Shown: in pieces, positions 54,808 through 62,294 of the stretch
How positions within the stretch are numbered: position 1 is the stretch's first letter
Layout of the letters: the number at the start of each line of letters is the position of its first letter
From: Chloroflexota bacterium
GTDB taxonomy: Bacteria > Chloroflexota > UBA11872
Direction of reading: 5' to 3'
Assembly: GCA_022821645.1 (NCBI GenBank)
Contig: JAJEDE010000009.1
Coordinates: 1-64,000, forward strand
Length of the DNA stretch: 64,000 bases
Notes under the pieces: generated by a model
Databases searched by the model: none
Told to the model about the DNA's origin: nothing
Seen by the model: only the letters and a program-made list of their open reading frames with translations
Translations under genes and position numbers: made by a program

Positions 54808-55944
54808 ATGGCTGAGCCGAGGATTGCGGTGGTGGGGTGCGGGGGCATGGGCCACAACCACACGCGGGCGGCAGTGCAGGAGTTGGGCGCGCGAGTGGTG
54901 GGCGGCTGCGATATCAGCCCGGAGGCCCGTGAACGTTTCCGACTGGCCTGGGGGACGGCTGACGTCTACGAAGCCTGGGACGAGTTGTATGAGAAGACGC
55001 GGCCGGACGTGGTGTTCGTGACGACGCACGGATCGTTCCACGCGCCGGCCACGATCGCCGCGGCAGGCGCAGGTTGCCATGTGTTCTGCGAGAAGCCGAT
55101 GGCGCTGTCGCTGGCCGAGTGCGACGCGATGGTCGAGGCCTGTGACCGCAACGGGGTGAAGCTGGCGATCAATCACATCAAGCGGGCCAGCGGGTACAAC
55201 CGGCTGGTGCGGCACTTGATCGCGTCGGGCGACATCGGCGAGGTGTTCGCGATCCAGGCCTATAACAAGGGGGCGCGTCCGTCGGCCACCGAGATGACGG
55301 AGATGGGCACGCACATCGCGGACTGGGCGCGGGTGTTCGCGCCGGACGTGCAGTGGGCGCACGGGCACGTGACGGTGGGCGGGCGCGAGGCCACGGCGGC
55401 GGACATTACGCCCAGCACCGAGATTCACGGTAAGCACGTGGACAGCGGCACGGTGATGGGCGAGCGGATGTTCGCGACGTACGGGGCGGCGGGCGGTATC
55501 AACATCAGCATCAACTTCTGGATGGAAGCCGACAACGACGACCGCTCGTACGGGCTGGACATCTTCGGCACGCAGGGCCGCTACGCGCTGCGGCAGAGCG
55601 TGGACACGCGGCTGTTCCGGCATTACGGCTCGCACATGTCGCCGGTGTACAACCACCAGTGGGAGCATGTGCCGATGCCTTCGGAAGACGCGCCGACCGG
55701 TTACCCGCTAACCAAGGCGGAGTCGCGCGACCGGCTGCAGGGGATCATGTTCCGGGACCTGTGGGAGGCGATCCAGGAGGATCGGGATCCCGAGTCGAGC
55801 GGGCGTGAAGGCCGGGCGGCGATGGAGATGATGCACGCGGCGTGGGAGTCGCACCGGAGGCGGGCGCGGGTGGATCTGCCGATGAGTGTTCGTGAGAACC
55901 CGCTGGACGTTTGGGCGGCGGACGCGGCGCGGGGCGCCGGGTAG
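54808..55944 (+). CDS. Gfo/Idh/MocA-family oxidoreductase 1
   Basis: A 378-residue NAD(P)-dependent dehydrogenase: Rossmann start 'RIAVVGCGGMGHNHTRAAVQEL' (about 5-26), 'FCEKPMALSLAECDAM' with the conserved Lys-Pro of the E-K-P motif (about 92-107), and a C-terminal substrate domain. ATG 54808 follows GGGGGTGG; a GTG at 54799 is possible. Such enzymes oxidise or reduce sugars and inositols. It is the first gene of the plus-strand catabolic cluster. Confidence 0.9.
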   Translation: MAEPRIAVVGCGGMGHNHTRAAVQELGARVVGGCDISPEARERFRLAWGTADVYEAWDELYEKTRPDVVFVTTHGSFHAPATIAAAGAGCHVFCEKPMALSLAECDAMVEACDRNGVKLAINHIKRASGYNRLVRHLIASGDIGEVFAIQAYNKGARPSATEMTEMGTHIADWARVFAPDVQWAHGHVTVGGREATAADITPSTEIHGKHVDSGTVMGERMFATYGAAGGINISINFWMEADNDDRSYGLDIFGTQGRYALRQSVDTRLFRHYGSHMSPVYNHQWEHVPMPSEDAPTGYPLTKAESRDRLQGIMFRDLWEAIQEDRDPESSGREGRAAMEMMHAAWESHRRRARVDLPMSVRENPLDVWAADAARGAG

Positions 55945-55956
55945 GAGTTGCCGGCC

Positions 55957-56751
55957 ATGACATCGGCGGTTGACCTGGACTTTCGGCCGGAGGTGGCGGC
56001 GTTTGATGCGAATGCGGCGCTGGGGCGGCGGCATGACCGGCGGGTGGCGGTGGACGACGCGGCGGGGCTGCTGGCGGAGATGGACCGGGCCGGGGTGGAG
56101 CGGGCGCTGGTGTATGCGCCGCACGCGGCGGCGTTCGACTCGGCGGAGGGCAACGCGGGGCTGCTGGAGGCGATAGGCGAGGAGTCGCGGCTGGTTCCGC
56201 AGTTCGTTTGCAATCCGACATTCGACGACCTGGAGGCGACCAAAGCGCAGATCGAGGCGGCGGGCGTGCGGGCGGTGCGGATGGTGCCGACGCTGCACCA
56301 CTATCCGTTCAGATCATGGGTGGTGGGGGAGTGGCTGGAGTGGCTGTCGACGCGCGGGATCCCGCTGTGGCTGCCGGCCAGCTATGAGGCGAACTGGCAC
56401 GACGGCGGCGACCTGGACCCGCACGCGGTTCACGAGACGGCGCGCGAGTTTCCCGACCTGACCGTGGTGCTGTGCGAGGTGCACTATGTGCAGGCTTCGT
56501 GGGCGCCGCCGCTGTTGCGGAGCCTGCCGAACCTGTCGATCGAGGTTTCGAGGTACGTGATCGTGGACGGGATTGCGCGGCTGCTGGAGATCGTGGGGCC
56601 GGGGCGGGTGCTGTTCGGGTCGCGGTTTCCGGAGCAGGCCATCGCGCCGCAGCTGTATCACCTGCACCGGCTGGGGCTGAACGAGGTGGACCTGCGGGCA
56701 GTCTGCGGGGGCAACCTTGAACGTCTGCTGGGGATGTCGTCGAATGGATAG
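55957..56751 (+). CDS. Amidohydrolase-family protein 1
   Basis: A 264-residue protein of the amidohydrolase_2 (TIM-barrel metal hydrolase) type. It begins 'DFRPEVAAFDANAALGRR', where a normal family start would be D-x-H-x-H; that histidine pair is not visible here, so the metal site may be altered. 'LTVVLCEVHYVQ', 'LSIEVSRYVIVDGI' and 'VLFGSRFPEQAI' (a D-to-R variation of G-S-D) lie further on. Related proteins hydrolyse lactones, decarboxylate or act on cyclic sugars. It overlaps the next gene by 8 bases. Confidence 0.72.
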   Translation: MTSAVDLDFRPEVAAFDANAALGRRHDRRVAVDDAAGLLAEMDRAGVERALVYAPHAAAFDSAEGNAGLLEAIGEESRLVPQFVCNPTFDDLEATKAQIEAAGVRAVRMVPTLHHYPFRSWVVGEWLEWLSTRGIPLWLPASYEANWHDGGDLDPHAVHETAREFPDLTVVLCEVHYVQASWAPPLLRSLPNLSIEVSRYVIVDGIARLLEIVGPGRVLFGSRFPEQAIAPQLYHLHRLGLNEVDLRAVCGGNLERLLGMSSNG

Positions 56752-57499
56752 CCCGGTCATCGACTTTCATAGCCACGCCGGAAGCTGGGGGCGCTATGGG
56801 GTGGACGCCGACTGCGACCTGTACCTGAAGGTGATGGATGCGGCGGGGGTGGACCGGACCTGTATCAACTGCATCTGGTTCGGCGATGCCCGTCGCGGCA
56901 ACGACCTGGTGATGGAGTACGTGAAACGGGCGCCGGACCGGTTTATCGGCGTGGCGTTTGCGACGCCGCACTATCCCGAGGAGGCGGTGCGGGAACTGGA
57001 GCGGGCAGTGCATGGGCTGGGCATGGCGTACGTGAAGATTTATCCGGACTATTTCGGGCTTCCGAACGACGACCCGGCGTACTTTCCGATCTACGAGTGG
57101 GTGGACGAGCAGGAGATGGCCGTGATGTGTCACGCGACCTATCCGTTCGATCCGCCAGGGACGACGATTGAGGGGCGGTTCACGGCGCTGACCGAGCGCT
57201 TTCCCAACGTGCGCTGGGTGATGGCGCACACGGCGGGGACGCTGGACGCGGACGCCGCGGAGACGGCGCGGACGCTGCCGAACGTCTACATGGAGACCTG
57301 TAGCTCGCGTACGACGCTGGGGGCCACCGAGTTCAACGTGGAGCGCGCGGGCGAAGACAAGGTGCTGTACGGCTCGGACATGGCGCTGATGGACGCGCGG
57401 CAGCAGATTGCGAAGGTCGTGACGGCGGACATTCCGCGGCGGGCCAAGGAGAAGATCCTGGGGTTGAATGCGATGCGGCTGTTGAAGCTGGAGGGTTGA
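56744..57499 (+). CDS. Amidohydrolase-family protein 2
   Basis: A 251-residue amidohydrolase_2 protein with the expected metal motif 'VIDFHSHAG' (His-x-His) at about residues 5-13, 'VMCHATYPFDP', 'VRWVMAHTAGT' and 'KVLYGSDMALMDA' with the metal Asp. It is a full-length version of the family, unlike its neighbour, and could be the active partner. Substrate unknown; decarboxylation or lactone hydrolysis of a sugar-derived acid is possible. The start overlaps the preceding gene by 8 bases. Confidence 0.87.
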   Translation: MDSPVIDFHSHAGSWGRYGVDADCDLYLKVMDAAGVDRTCINCIWFGDARRGNDLVMEYVKRAPDRFIGVAFATPHYPEEAVRELERAVHGLGMAYVKIYPDYFGLPNDDPAYFPIYEWVDEQEMAVMCHATYPFDPPGTTIEGRFTALTERFPNVRWVMAHTAGTLDADAAETARTLPNVYMETCSSRTTLGATEFNVERAGEDKVLYGSDMALMDARQQIAKVVTADIPRRAKEKILGLNAMRLLKLEG

Positions 57500-57512
57500 G
57501 CCGGGGCTTGCT

Positions 57513-57601
57513 TAGAGAGACCTTGCATAACCCTGGAGTGGTTGCCCGGAAGACCCCTCACCCCAACCCTCTCCCCAAGGGAGAGGGAGCAAGAGTGGCT
57601 G
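57513..57601 (+). repeat. Intergenic repeat, copy 2
   Basis: Inverted copy of the element at 97-181, between the second amidohydrolase and the DegT-family gene. It carries CCTTGCATAACCC, GTGGTTGCCCGGAAGA, CCCCAACCCTCTCCC, and a hairpin TCTCCC-TTGGGGA-like core. It separates two genes of one presumed transcript without disturbing their frames. Confidence 0.7.
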
Positions 57602-57653
57602 CAGCATTGAGGAGGCGTGGTGTGGTGCAGACGTCTCCAAGAGGAGGAGTGGC

Positions 57654-58904
57654 ATGAACGAGCGGGCGGCGGCGCAGACGGGGGACAGGGCGGCGATGCT
57701 GGACCTGGGGGCGACTCACGACTTCGGGGATGACGACATAGCGGCGGTGGCGGAGGTGCTGCGGTCGGGTCACGTGGGGCTGGGGCCGAAGGTGGTGGAG
57801 TTCGAAGAGGCGTTCTCGGCGCGGCACGGGGCGAAGCACGCGGTCACGGCCAGCTCCGGCACGGCGGCCATGCACGTGTGCATCGGGGCGCTGAACCCGG
57901 AGCCGGGCAGCGAGATCATCGTGTCGCCGTGGACCGCGGGCGGGTCGATCATCGGGGCGATCCTGCACAACTGCGTGCCGGTGTTCGCCGACGTGGACGA
58001 CACCTACACGCTGGATCCGGCGGACGTGGAAGCCAAGATCACGCCGCGCACGCGGGCCATCATGGCGGTGCACCTGTTCGGCAATCCGTGCGACATGAAC
58101 GCGCTGCAGGCGATTGCCGACCGGCATGGGCTGGCGCTAATCGAAGATTGCTGCCAGGCGCATTTCGCCGAGTCGCAAGGGCGGATCGTGGGAACGGTCG
58201 GCGACATCGGCGGGTTCAGTTTTGGGGGCAAGCACCTGTCGGCGGGTACGGGCGGGATGGTGCTGACGAATGACGACGCGCTGTGGGAACGCGCCATCCT
58301 GTTCCGCGACGGTGCGCTCCCGCGCGACAACGGCCCGCTGCACGGAATGCCCTACGCCAACTACTTCCTGGCACCCAACTACAAGATGGGCGACCTGATG
58401 GCGGCGGTGCTTCGCACGCAGCTGGAGAAGGTGGACGGGTACATCGAGCAAAAAATCGCGACGGCCGAGGCGATCATCGACGGGCTGTCGGACATGGACG
58501 AGATCACGCCGCAGCGGGTGCGGCCCGGCGACCGGCATACGTATTGGGTGCTGGGCTTCACGCTGGATACGGACACGCTGGGGTGTTCGGCCTGGGACTT
58601 TGCCGAGGAGGTCGGCCGGGCCGGGGTGCCGCTGGGCGGGCCGTACGTGGGGTCGGGCCGCGAGGGGCCGCTGTACCGCAACCCGTTCCTGGCAGGGCCG
58701 CACGGCTACGGTGAGAGCCGATTCCCCTTCGACTTCGAACGCGAGACGCCGATGGACTACACGCAGGTGGTGTGCCCGCGCGGCGAGGACATCATGGGAC
58801 GCGGCGTGGCCTTGCAGATGACGCCGAACATCAGCGAGGCGGCGGTTGAGACCATCGTTTCGACTGTGAGGAAGACGACGGCTGCGTTCCTGGCGCGTCG
58901 CTAG
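57654..58904 (+). CDS. DegT/DnrJ/EryC1/StrS-family aminotransferase
   Basis: A 416-residue PLP-dependent enzyme. 'VTASSGTAAMHVCIGALNPEPGSEIIVSPWT' (about 64-94), 'ALIEDCCQAHFAESQG' (about 160-175) and 'GGFSFGGKHLSAGTGGMVLTND', with the PLP Lys in GGK (about 188-209), are clear. It resembles the AHBA-synthase/sugar aminotransferase branch. A ribosome site GAGGAG lies just upstream of the ATG. In this cluster it may transaminate a keto-sugar or keto-cyclitol made by the Gfo/Idh enzymes. Confidence 0.92.
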   Translation: MNERAAAQTGDRAAMLDLGATHDFGDDDIAAVAEVLRSGHVGLGPKVVEFEEAFSARHGAKHAVTASSGTAAMHVCIGALNPEPGSEIIVSPWTAGGSIIGAILHNCVPVFADVDDTYTLDPADVEAKITPRTRAIMAVHLFGNPCDMNALQAIADRHGLALIEDCCQAHFAESQGRIVGTVGDIGGFSFGGKHLSAGTGGMVLTNDDALWERAILFRDGALPRDNGPLHGMPYANYFLAPNYKMGDLMAAVLRTQLEKVDGYIEQKIATAEAIIDGLSDMDEITPQRVRPGDRHTYWVLGFTLDTDTLGCSAWDFAEEVGRAGVPLGGPYVGSGREGPLYRNPFLAGPHGYGESRFPFDFERETPMDYTQVVCPRGEDIMGRGVALQMTPNISEAAVETIVSTVRKTTAAFLARR

Positions 58905-58955
58905 GTTGGTCGTGTAGGCCGATTCGGCCCGCCCGGGTGGCCTGGAGGCAGCGAA

Positions 58956-59414
58956 GTGAAGACGTTTGTGCATGAGTCGAGCGTGTGGCTGCCGCGGCCG
59001 CTGGAGGAGGTGTTCGAGTTTTTCTCGGACGCTTCGAACCTGGAGGTGATTACGCCGCCGTGGTTGAAGTTCAGCGTGGTGACGCCGAGGCCGATCGAGA
59101 TGCGGCCGGGGACGCTGATCGATTACCGGCTGCGGTTTCGGGGGTTTCCGCTGCGGTGGCGGAGCGAGATCACGGCGTGGGATCCGCCGCACCGGTTTGC
59201 GGACGTGCAGGTGAAGGGGCCGTACCGGCAGTGGATCCACGAGCATTCGTTCGTGGAGCGCGATGGCGGGACGCTGGCGGGGGACCGGGTGGAATACGCT
59301 GTGTGGGGCGGCGCGCTGGCCAACTGGCTGGTGGTGCGCCGGGACGTGGAACGCATCTTTGAATACCGCACGCAAACGCTGACGGCGATGTTCGCCAATG
59401 GAGAAGACTCATGA
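58956..59414 (+). CDS. SRPBCC-family protein
   Basis: A 152-residue protein of the START/SRPBCC fold: 'FVHESSVWLPRPLEEVFEFFSDASNLEVITPPWLKF' at the N-terminus and 'WRSEITAWDPPHRFADVQVKGPYRQWIHEHSF' in the middle, as in polyketide-cyclase-like proteins. The fold binds hydrophobic ligands; no catalytic residues can be assigned. It sits between the aminotransferase and the second dehydrogenase. Confidence 0.85.
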   Translation: MKTFVHESSVWLPRPLEEVFEFFSDASNLEVITPPWLKFSVVTPRPIEMRPGTLIDYRLRFRGFPLRWRSEITAWDPPHRFADVQVKGPYRQWIHEHSFVERDGGTLAGDRVEYAVWGGALANWLVVRRDVERIFEYRTQTLTAMFANGEDS

Positions 59415-59443
59415 GCCTGGCAACGCAAGGGAGCCGCTGAGCG

Positions 59444-60457
59444 GTGCGCCTGGCAATCATCGGCGCGCAGCATGGGCACGTGCTGGGGATTACGCGGCAG
59501 CTCATTGCCGAGGACGGCGTGGAACTGGTGGCGGTGGCGGAGGCGGAAGCAGCAGTGCGGGAGGAGACTACGGCGGCCTTTGGGGTGCCGGGAATCGCGG
59601 ACTACCGCGAGCTGCTGGACGGATCCATCGACGCGGCGGCGCTGGCGCCGATCAACAACGAAAAGGGCGAGGTCGCGGTGGCCTGCCTGGAGGCGGGCGT
59701 GAGCGTGCTGCTGGACAAGCCGGCGGTGACGACGCTGGAGGACCTGGACCGGCTGGAAGCCGCGGCGCAGGGCGAGGCGGCGCTGAGTTGCGCGCTGACG
59801 CTGCGGTTCAGCGGTCCATACCTGGCGGCCAAGCGGGCGATCGAGGCGGGCGAGATCGGGCAGGTGGTGTCGTCGATGGCGCAGCGGCCGCACAAGTGCG
59901 GGCCGGCGGGGCGGCCGGCCTGGTTTTTTGAGCGCGAGCTGAACGGCGGGGCGCTGCTGGACCTGTGCATTCACGACGTCGACGCGGTGCGCTGGCTGCA
60001 CGGCAGCGAGCCGACGGGCGTGGCGGCGCAGCACGGGGCCACGCGCTTTGCGGAGTACCCGACGTTTGCCGATCACGCGGAGGTGTGGCTGCGGCTGGCG
60101 GACGGCGGGTCCGCGTTCCTGCGGGCCTCGTGGCTGACGCCGGACAGCGCGCCGTATCACGGCGACTGCCGGATGCTGATCGAGGGGACCGAAGGCTCCA
60201 TCGAGATCCGGACGACGGCGGAGGACTCCTGCACGATCGACCATGGCGGGACGCAGCGGACGCTGTCGGACTTCGAGGGGCCGTCGCTGGATACGCCCAC
60301 GGCGGACGCGCCGAACGCGCTGGCGCGGGACTTTATTGCCGCCGCGCGGGGTGAGACTGACCTCGCGATTACGGCTGACGACGTGATTGCGTCGCATCGA
60401 TGGACTCTGCTGGCGCGGGACGCGGCGGATAGCGGGACTCTAGTTACGGGACAGTAG
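59444..60457 (+). CDS. Gfo/Idh/MocA-family oxidoreductase 2
   Basis: A 337-residue dehydrogenase with a Rossmann start 'RLAIIGAQHGHVLGITRQLI', 'LLDKPAVTTLEDLDRL' carrying the D-K-P form of the conserved Lys, and a C-terminal domain ending 'ASHRWTLLARDAADSG'. It is only distantly like the first Gfo/Idh protein, so substrates may differ. GTG 59444 has AAGGGAG upstream. It is the sixth gene of the cluster. Confidence 0.9.
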   Translation: MRLAIIGAQHGHVLGITRQLIAEDGVELVAVAEAEAAVREETTAAFGVPGIADYRELLDGSIDAAALAPINNEKGEVAVACLEAGVSVLLDKPAVTTLEDLDRLEAAAQGEAALSCALTLRFSGPYLAAKRAIEAGEIGQVVSSMAQRPHKCGPAGRPAWFFERELNGGALLDLCIHDVDAVRWLHGSEPTGVAAQHGATRFAEYPTFADHAEVWLRLADGGSAFLRASWLTPDSAPYHGDCRMLIEGTEGSIEIRTTAEDSCTIDHGGTQRTLSDFEGPSLDTPTADAPNALARDFIAAARGETDLAITADDVIASHRWTLLARDAADSGTLVTGQ

Positions 60458-60516
60458 GTCCGGCGGCTATGGTTCGATCAGTCTGACGCGGCTGGTAGAT
60501 CACAAGGGAGCGTGCG

Positions 60517-61422
60517 ATGGCCTGGGAGTTTGAGCAGTTGGACGGTCCGTACGGGAATGTGACGGAGGGTCCGGCGTGGGACGGGGAGGCGCTGCTGTTC
60601 ACGAGCATCCAGCAGAGCCGGATCATGCGCTACGACCCGAGGTCGGGTGAGTCGACGGTCTACCGCGAGGGCACGAACTACTGCAACGGGCTGATGTTCG
60701 ACCCCAGCGGCGTGCTGTACGGCTGCGAAGGCGGGGCGCGGCGGGTGGTTCGGTACAACGCCGACGGGACGACGACCGCGCTGACGGACGGGTTCGAGGG
60801 GCAGCGGCTGAACATTCCCAACGACCTGGCGATCGACAACGTGGGGCGCATCTGGTTTACCGACCCGTATTACGAAGGGGCGGCGGGGCCGTGGACCGAG
60901 GATCGCGGGAACAAGGATTTGGACCATGACTCGGTGTACCGGCTGGATCCGCAGGACGACGGGTCGTGGGCGGTCAGCCGGGTGACGTTCGATACGACGC
61001 GCCCGAACGGCCTGCTGTTTTCGCTTGACCACTCGGTGCTGTTCGTGGCGCAGAGCGGGCGGCGTGAGGACGAATACCGGCAGCTGCGGTCGTACCCGGT
61101 AAACGATGACGGCTCGCTGGGCGAGATGACGGTGCTGCATGACTTTGGCGCGCACCGGGGCATTGACGGAATGGTCCTGGACACCGACGGGTATATCGTG
61201 GCGACGGCGGGTTGGGACCAGGGTGGGCCCGGGTCGTCGATCTACGTGTTCGCGCCGGACGGCGAGGTGATCGAGCGCCACGACGTGCCCGTGGCGAATC
61301 CGACCAACTGCACGTTTGGCGGGGATGACCTGTCGACCCTGTACGTGACCAGCATCGGCGGGTACCTGCTGCGGGTGGAGACGCAGCGGCAGGGGCGGTT
61401 GCACTATCCGCCGGCGGGATAG
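60517..61422 (+). CDS. SMP-30/gluconolactonase-like hydrolase
   Basis: A 301-residue beta-propeller of the SMP-30/Gluconolaconase/LRE-like group. 'EGPAWDGEALLFTSIQQSRIMRYDPRSG' (metal-binding Glu near 16), 'LNIPNDLAIDNVGRIWFTDPYY' (metal Asn and Asp, about 88-112), 'RPNGLLFSLDHSVLFVAQSG' and 'GIDGMVLDTDGYIVATA' are the usual blades. It hydrolyses sugar lactones to acids, so it may act on products of the Gfo/Idh dehydrogenases. AAGGGAG lies 7 bases before the ATG. Confidence 0.93.
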   Translation: MAWEFEQLDGPYGNVTEGPAWDGEALLFTSIQQSRIMRYDPRSGESTVYREGTNYCNGLMFDPSGVLYGCEGGARRVVRYNADGTTTALTDGFEGQRLNIPNDLAIDNVGRIWFTDPYYEGAAGPWTEDRGNKDLDHDSVYRLDPQDDGSWAVSRVTFDTTRPNGLLFSLDHSVLFVAQSGRREDEYRQLRSYPVNDDGSLGEMTVLHDFGAHRGIDGMVLDTDGYIVATAGWDQGGPGSSIYVFAPDGEVIERHDVPVANPTNCTFGGDDLSTLYVTSIGGYLLRVETQRQGRLHYPPAG

Positions 61423-61455
61423 GGGCTGATTCGCGTCGCTGGCCGTAGTGGCGGG

Positions 61456-62064
61456 GTGAGTTGGCGGTGCGTTGTGCTGGTGGCTGTCGCGGGCGCGCTT
61501 GTGCTTGGTGCGTGCGAGCAGGGGAGCTCGCAGACGACCGCACCGCTTCCGACAGCCACGCCAGCTTCGACGCCCACGACTGAGCCGACGCCCACGGAGA
61601 CTCCGGGTGCTACCGCGGAATCCACGCCCGTTCCCGCGCTGCCGCCGTTGCCGGGCACAGGGACGGACGGGCAGCCGATTCAGACGCAGGCGTATGCGCT
61701 GGCGGACTATGCGACGGAGGTCGCCAGCGATGGGAGCCGAACGCGGCGCGGGCGGGGTTCGGAGAGCTCGATCGTGTCGCTGCCGGGGGGCGAGAGCTTT
61801 TACGTGACGTTCAGCGTCACGCTGAATTTCGGCATCGTCCAGGTTGTGTGGAGTTCGGTGGGCGATGACTCCGGGAGCACGACGCCGGCAGCCGGCCAGG
61901 AGTCCTCCGGTGGATCAGCGTCGGTCGCCAGCGGCACGGCGCAGATCGCCATGGACGAAGGCGCGGTGTCGATCGGTCCAGTCAACACGGCGATTGCGTT
62001 GCAGATTCTGTCCAGCGACGGCGGGAGCCGGTGGGCGTTGCGGTTTGCCGGTGTCGAGCGTTGA
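61456..62064 (+). CDS. Putative lipoprotein
   Basis: A 202-residue protein with signal peptide and lipobox 'VLGAC' (Cys about 22), a Thr/Pro-rich linker and a domain of about 130 residues with beta-strand character ('SFYVTFSVTLNFGIVQVVW'). The family is not recognised. The GTG start gives the best signal sequence. It follows the lactonase by 33 bases and may be cotranscribed. In 62065-62294 nothing else convincing is seen, apart from a weak plus-strand frame from about 62076. Confidence 0.72.
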   Translation: MSWRCVVLVAVAGALVLGACEQGSSQTTAPLPTATPASTPTTEPTPTETPGATAESTPVPALPPLPGTGTDGQPIQTQAYALADYATEVASDGSRTRRGRGSESSIVSLPGGESFYVTFSVTLNFGIVQVVWSSVGDDSGSTTPAAGQESSGGSASVASGTAQIAMDEGAVSIGPVNTAIALQILSSDGGSRWALRFAGVER

Positions 62065-62294
62065 CGCCGACCAGCATGGGGGGAGTCCAGCTTTTGAAAA
62101 TGTACTTTGCCGTGAGGGGCCGTTCCAGCGGAAGAGTTGCGGAGCGTATCGAGAGTCTCGACGAGTTCGTCGATGGAGAACTCGATGAGGCATTCGCCGA
62201 CGTCACGGTTGCCCGCAGTACCTTCATCAGAATCGCGCAAGACGCTGATGCGAACCTAGCCAACACGTCCCGTTGTTCACTCGGTGCATCAAAT

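Noticed and set aside
58137-60397. Two long minus-strand frames over the catabolic genes
   Set aside because: Low-information Arg/His/Pro-rich translations antisense to clear enzyme genes.
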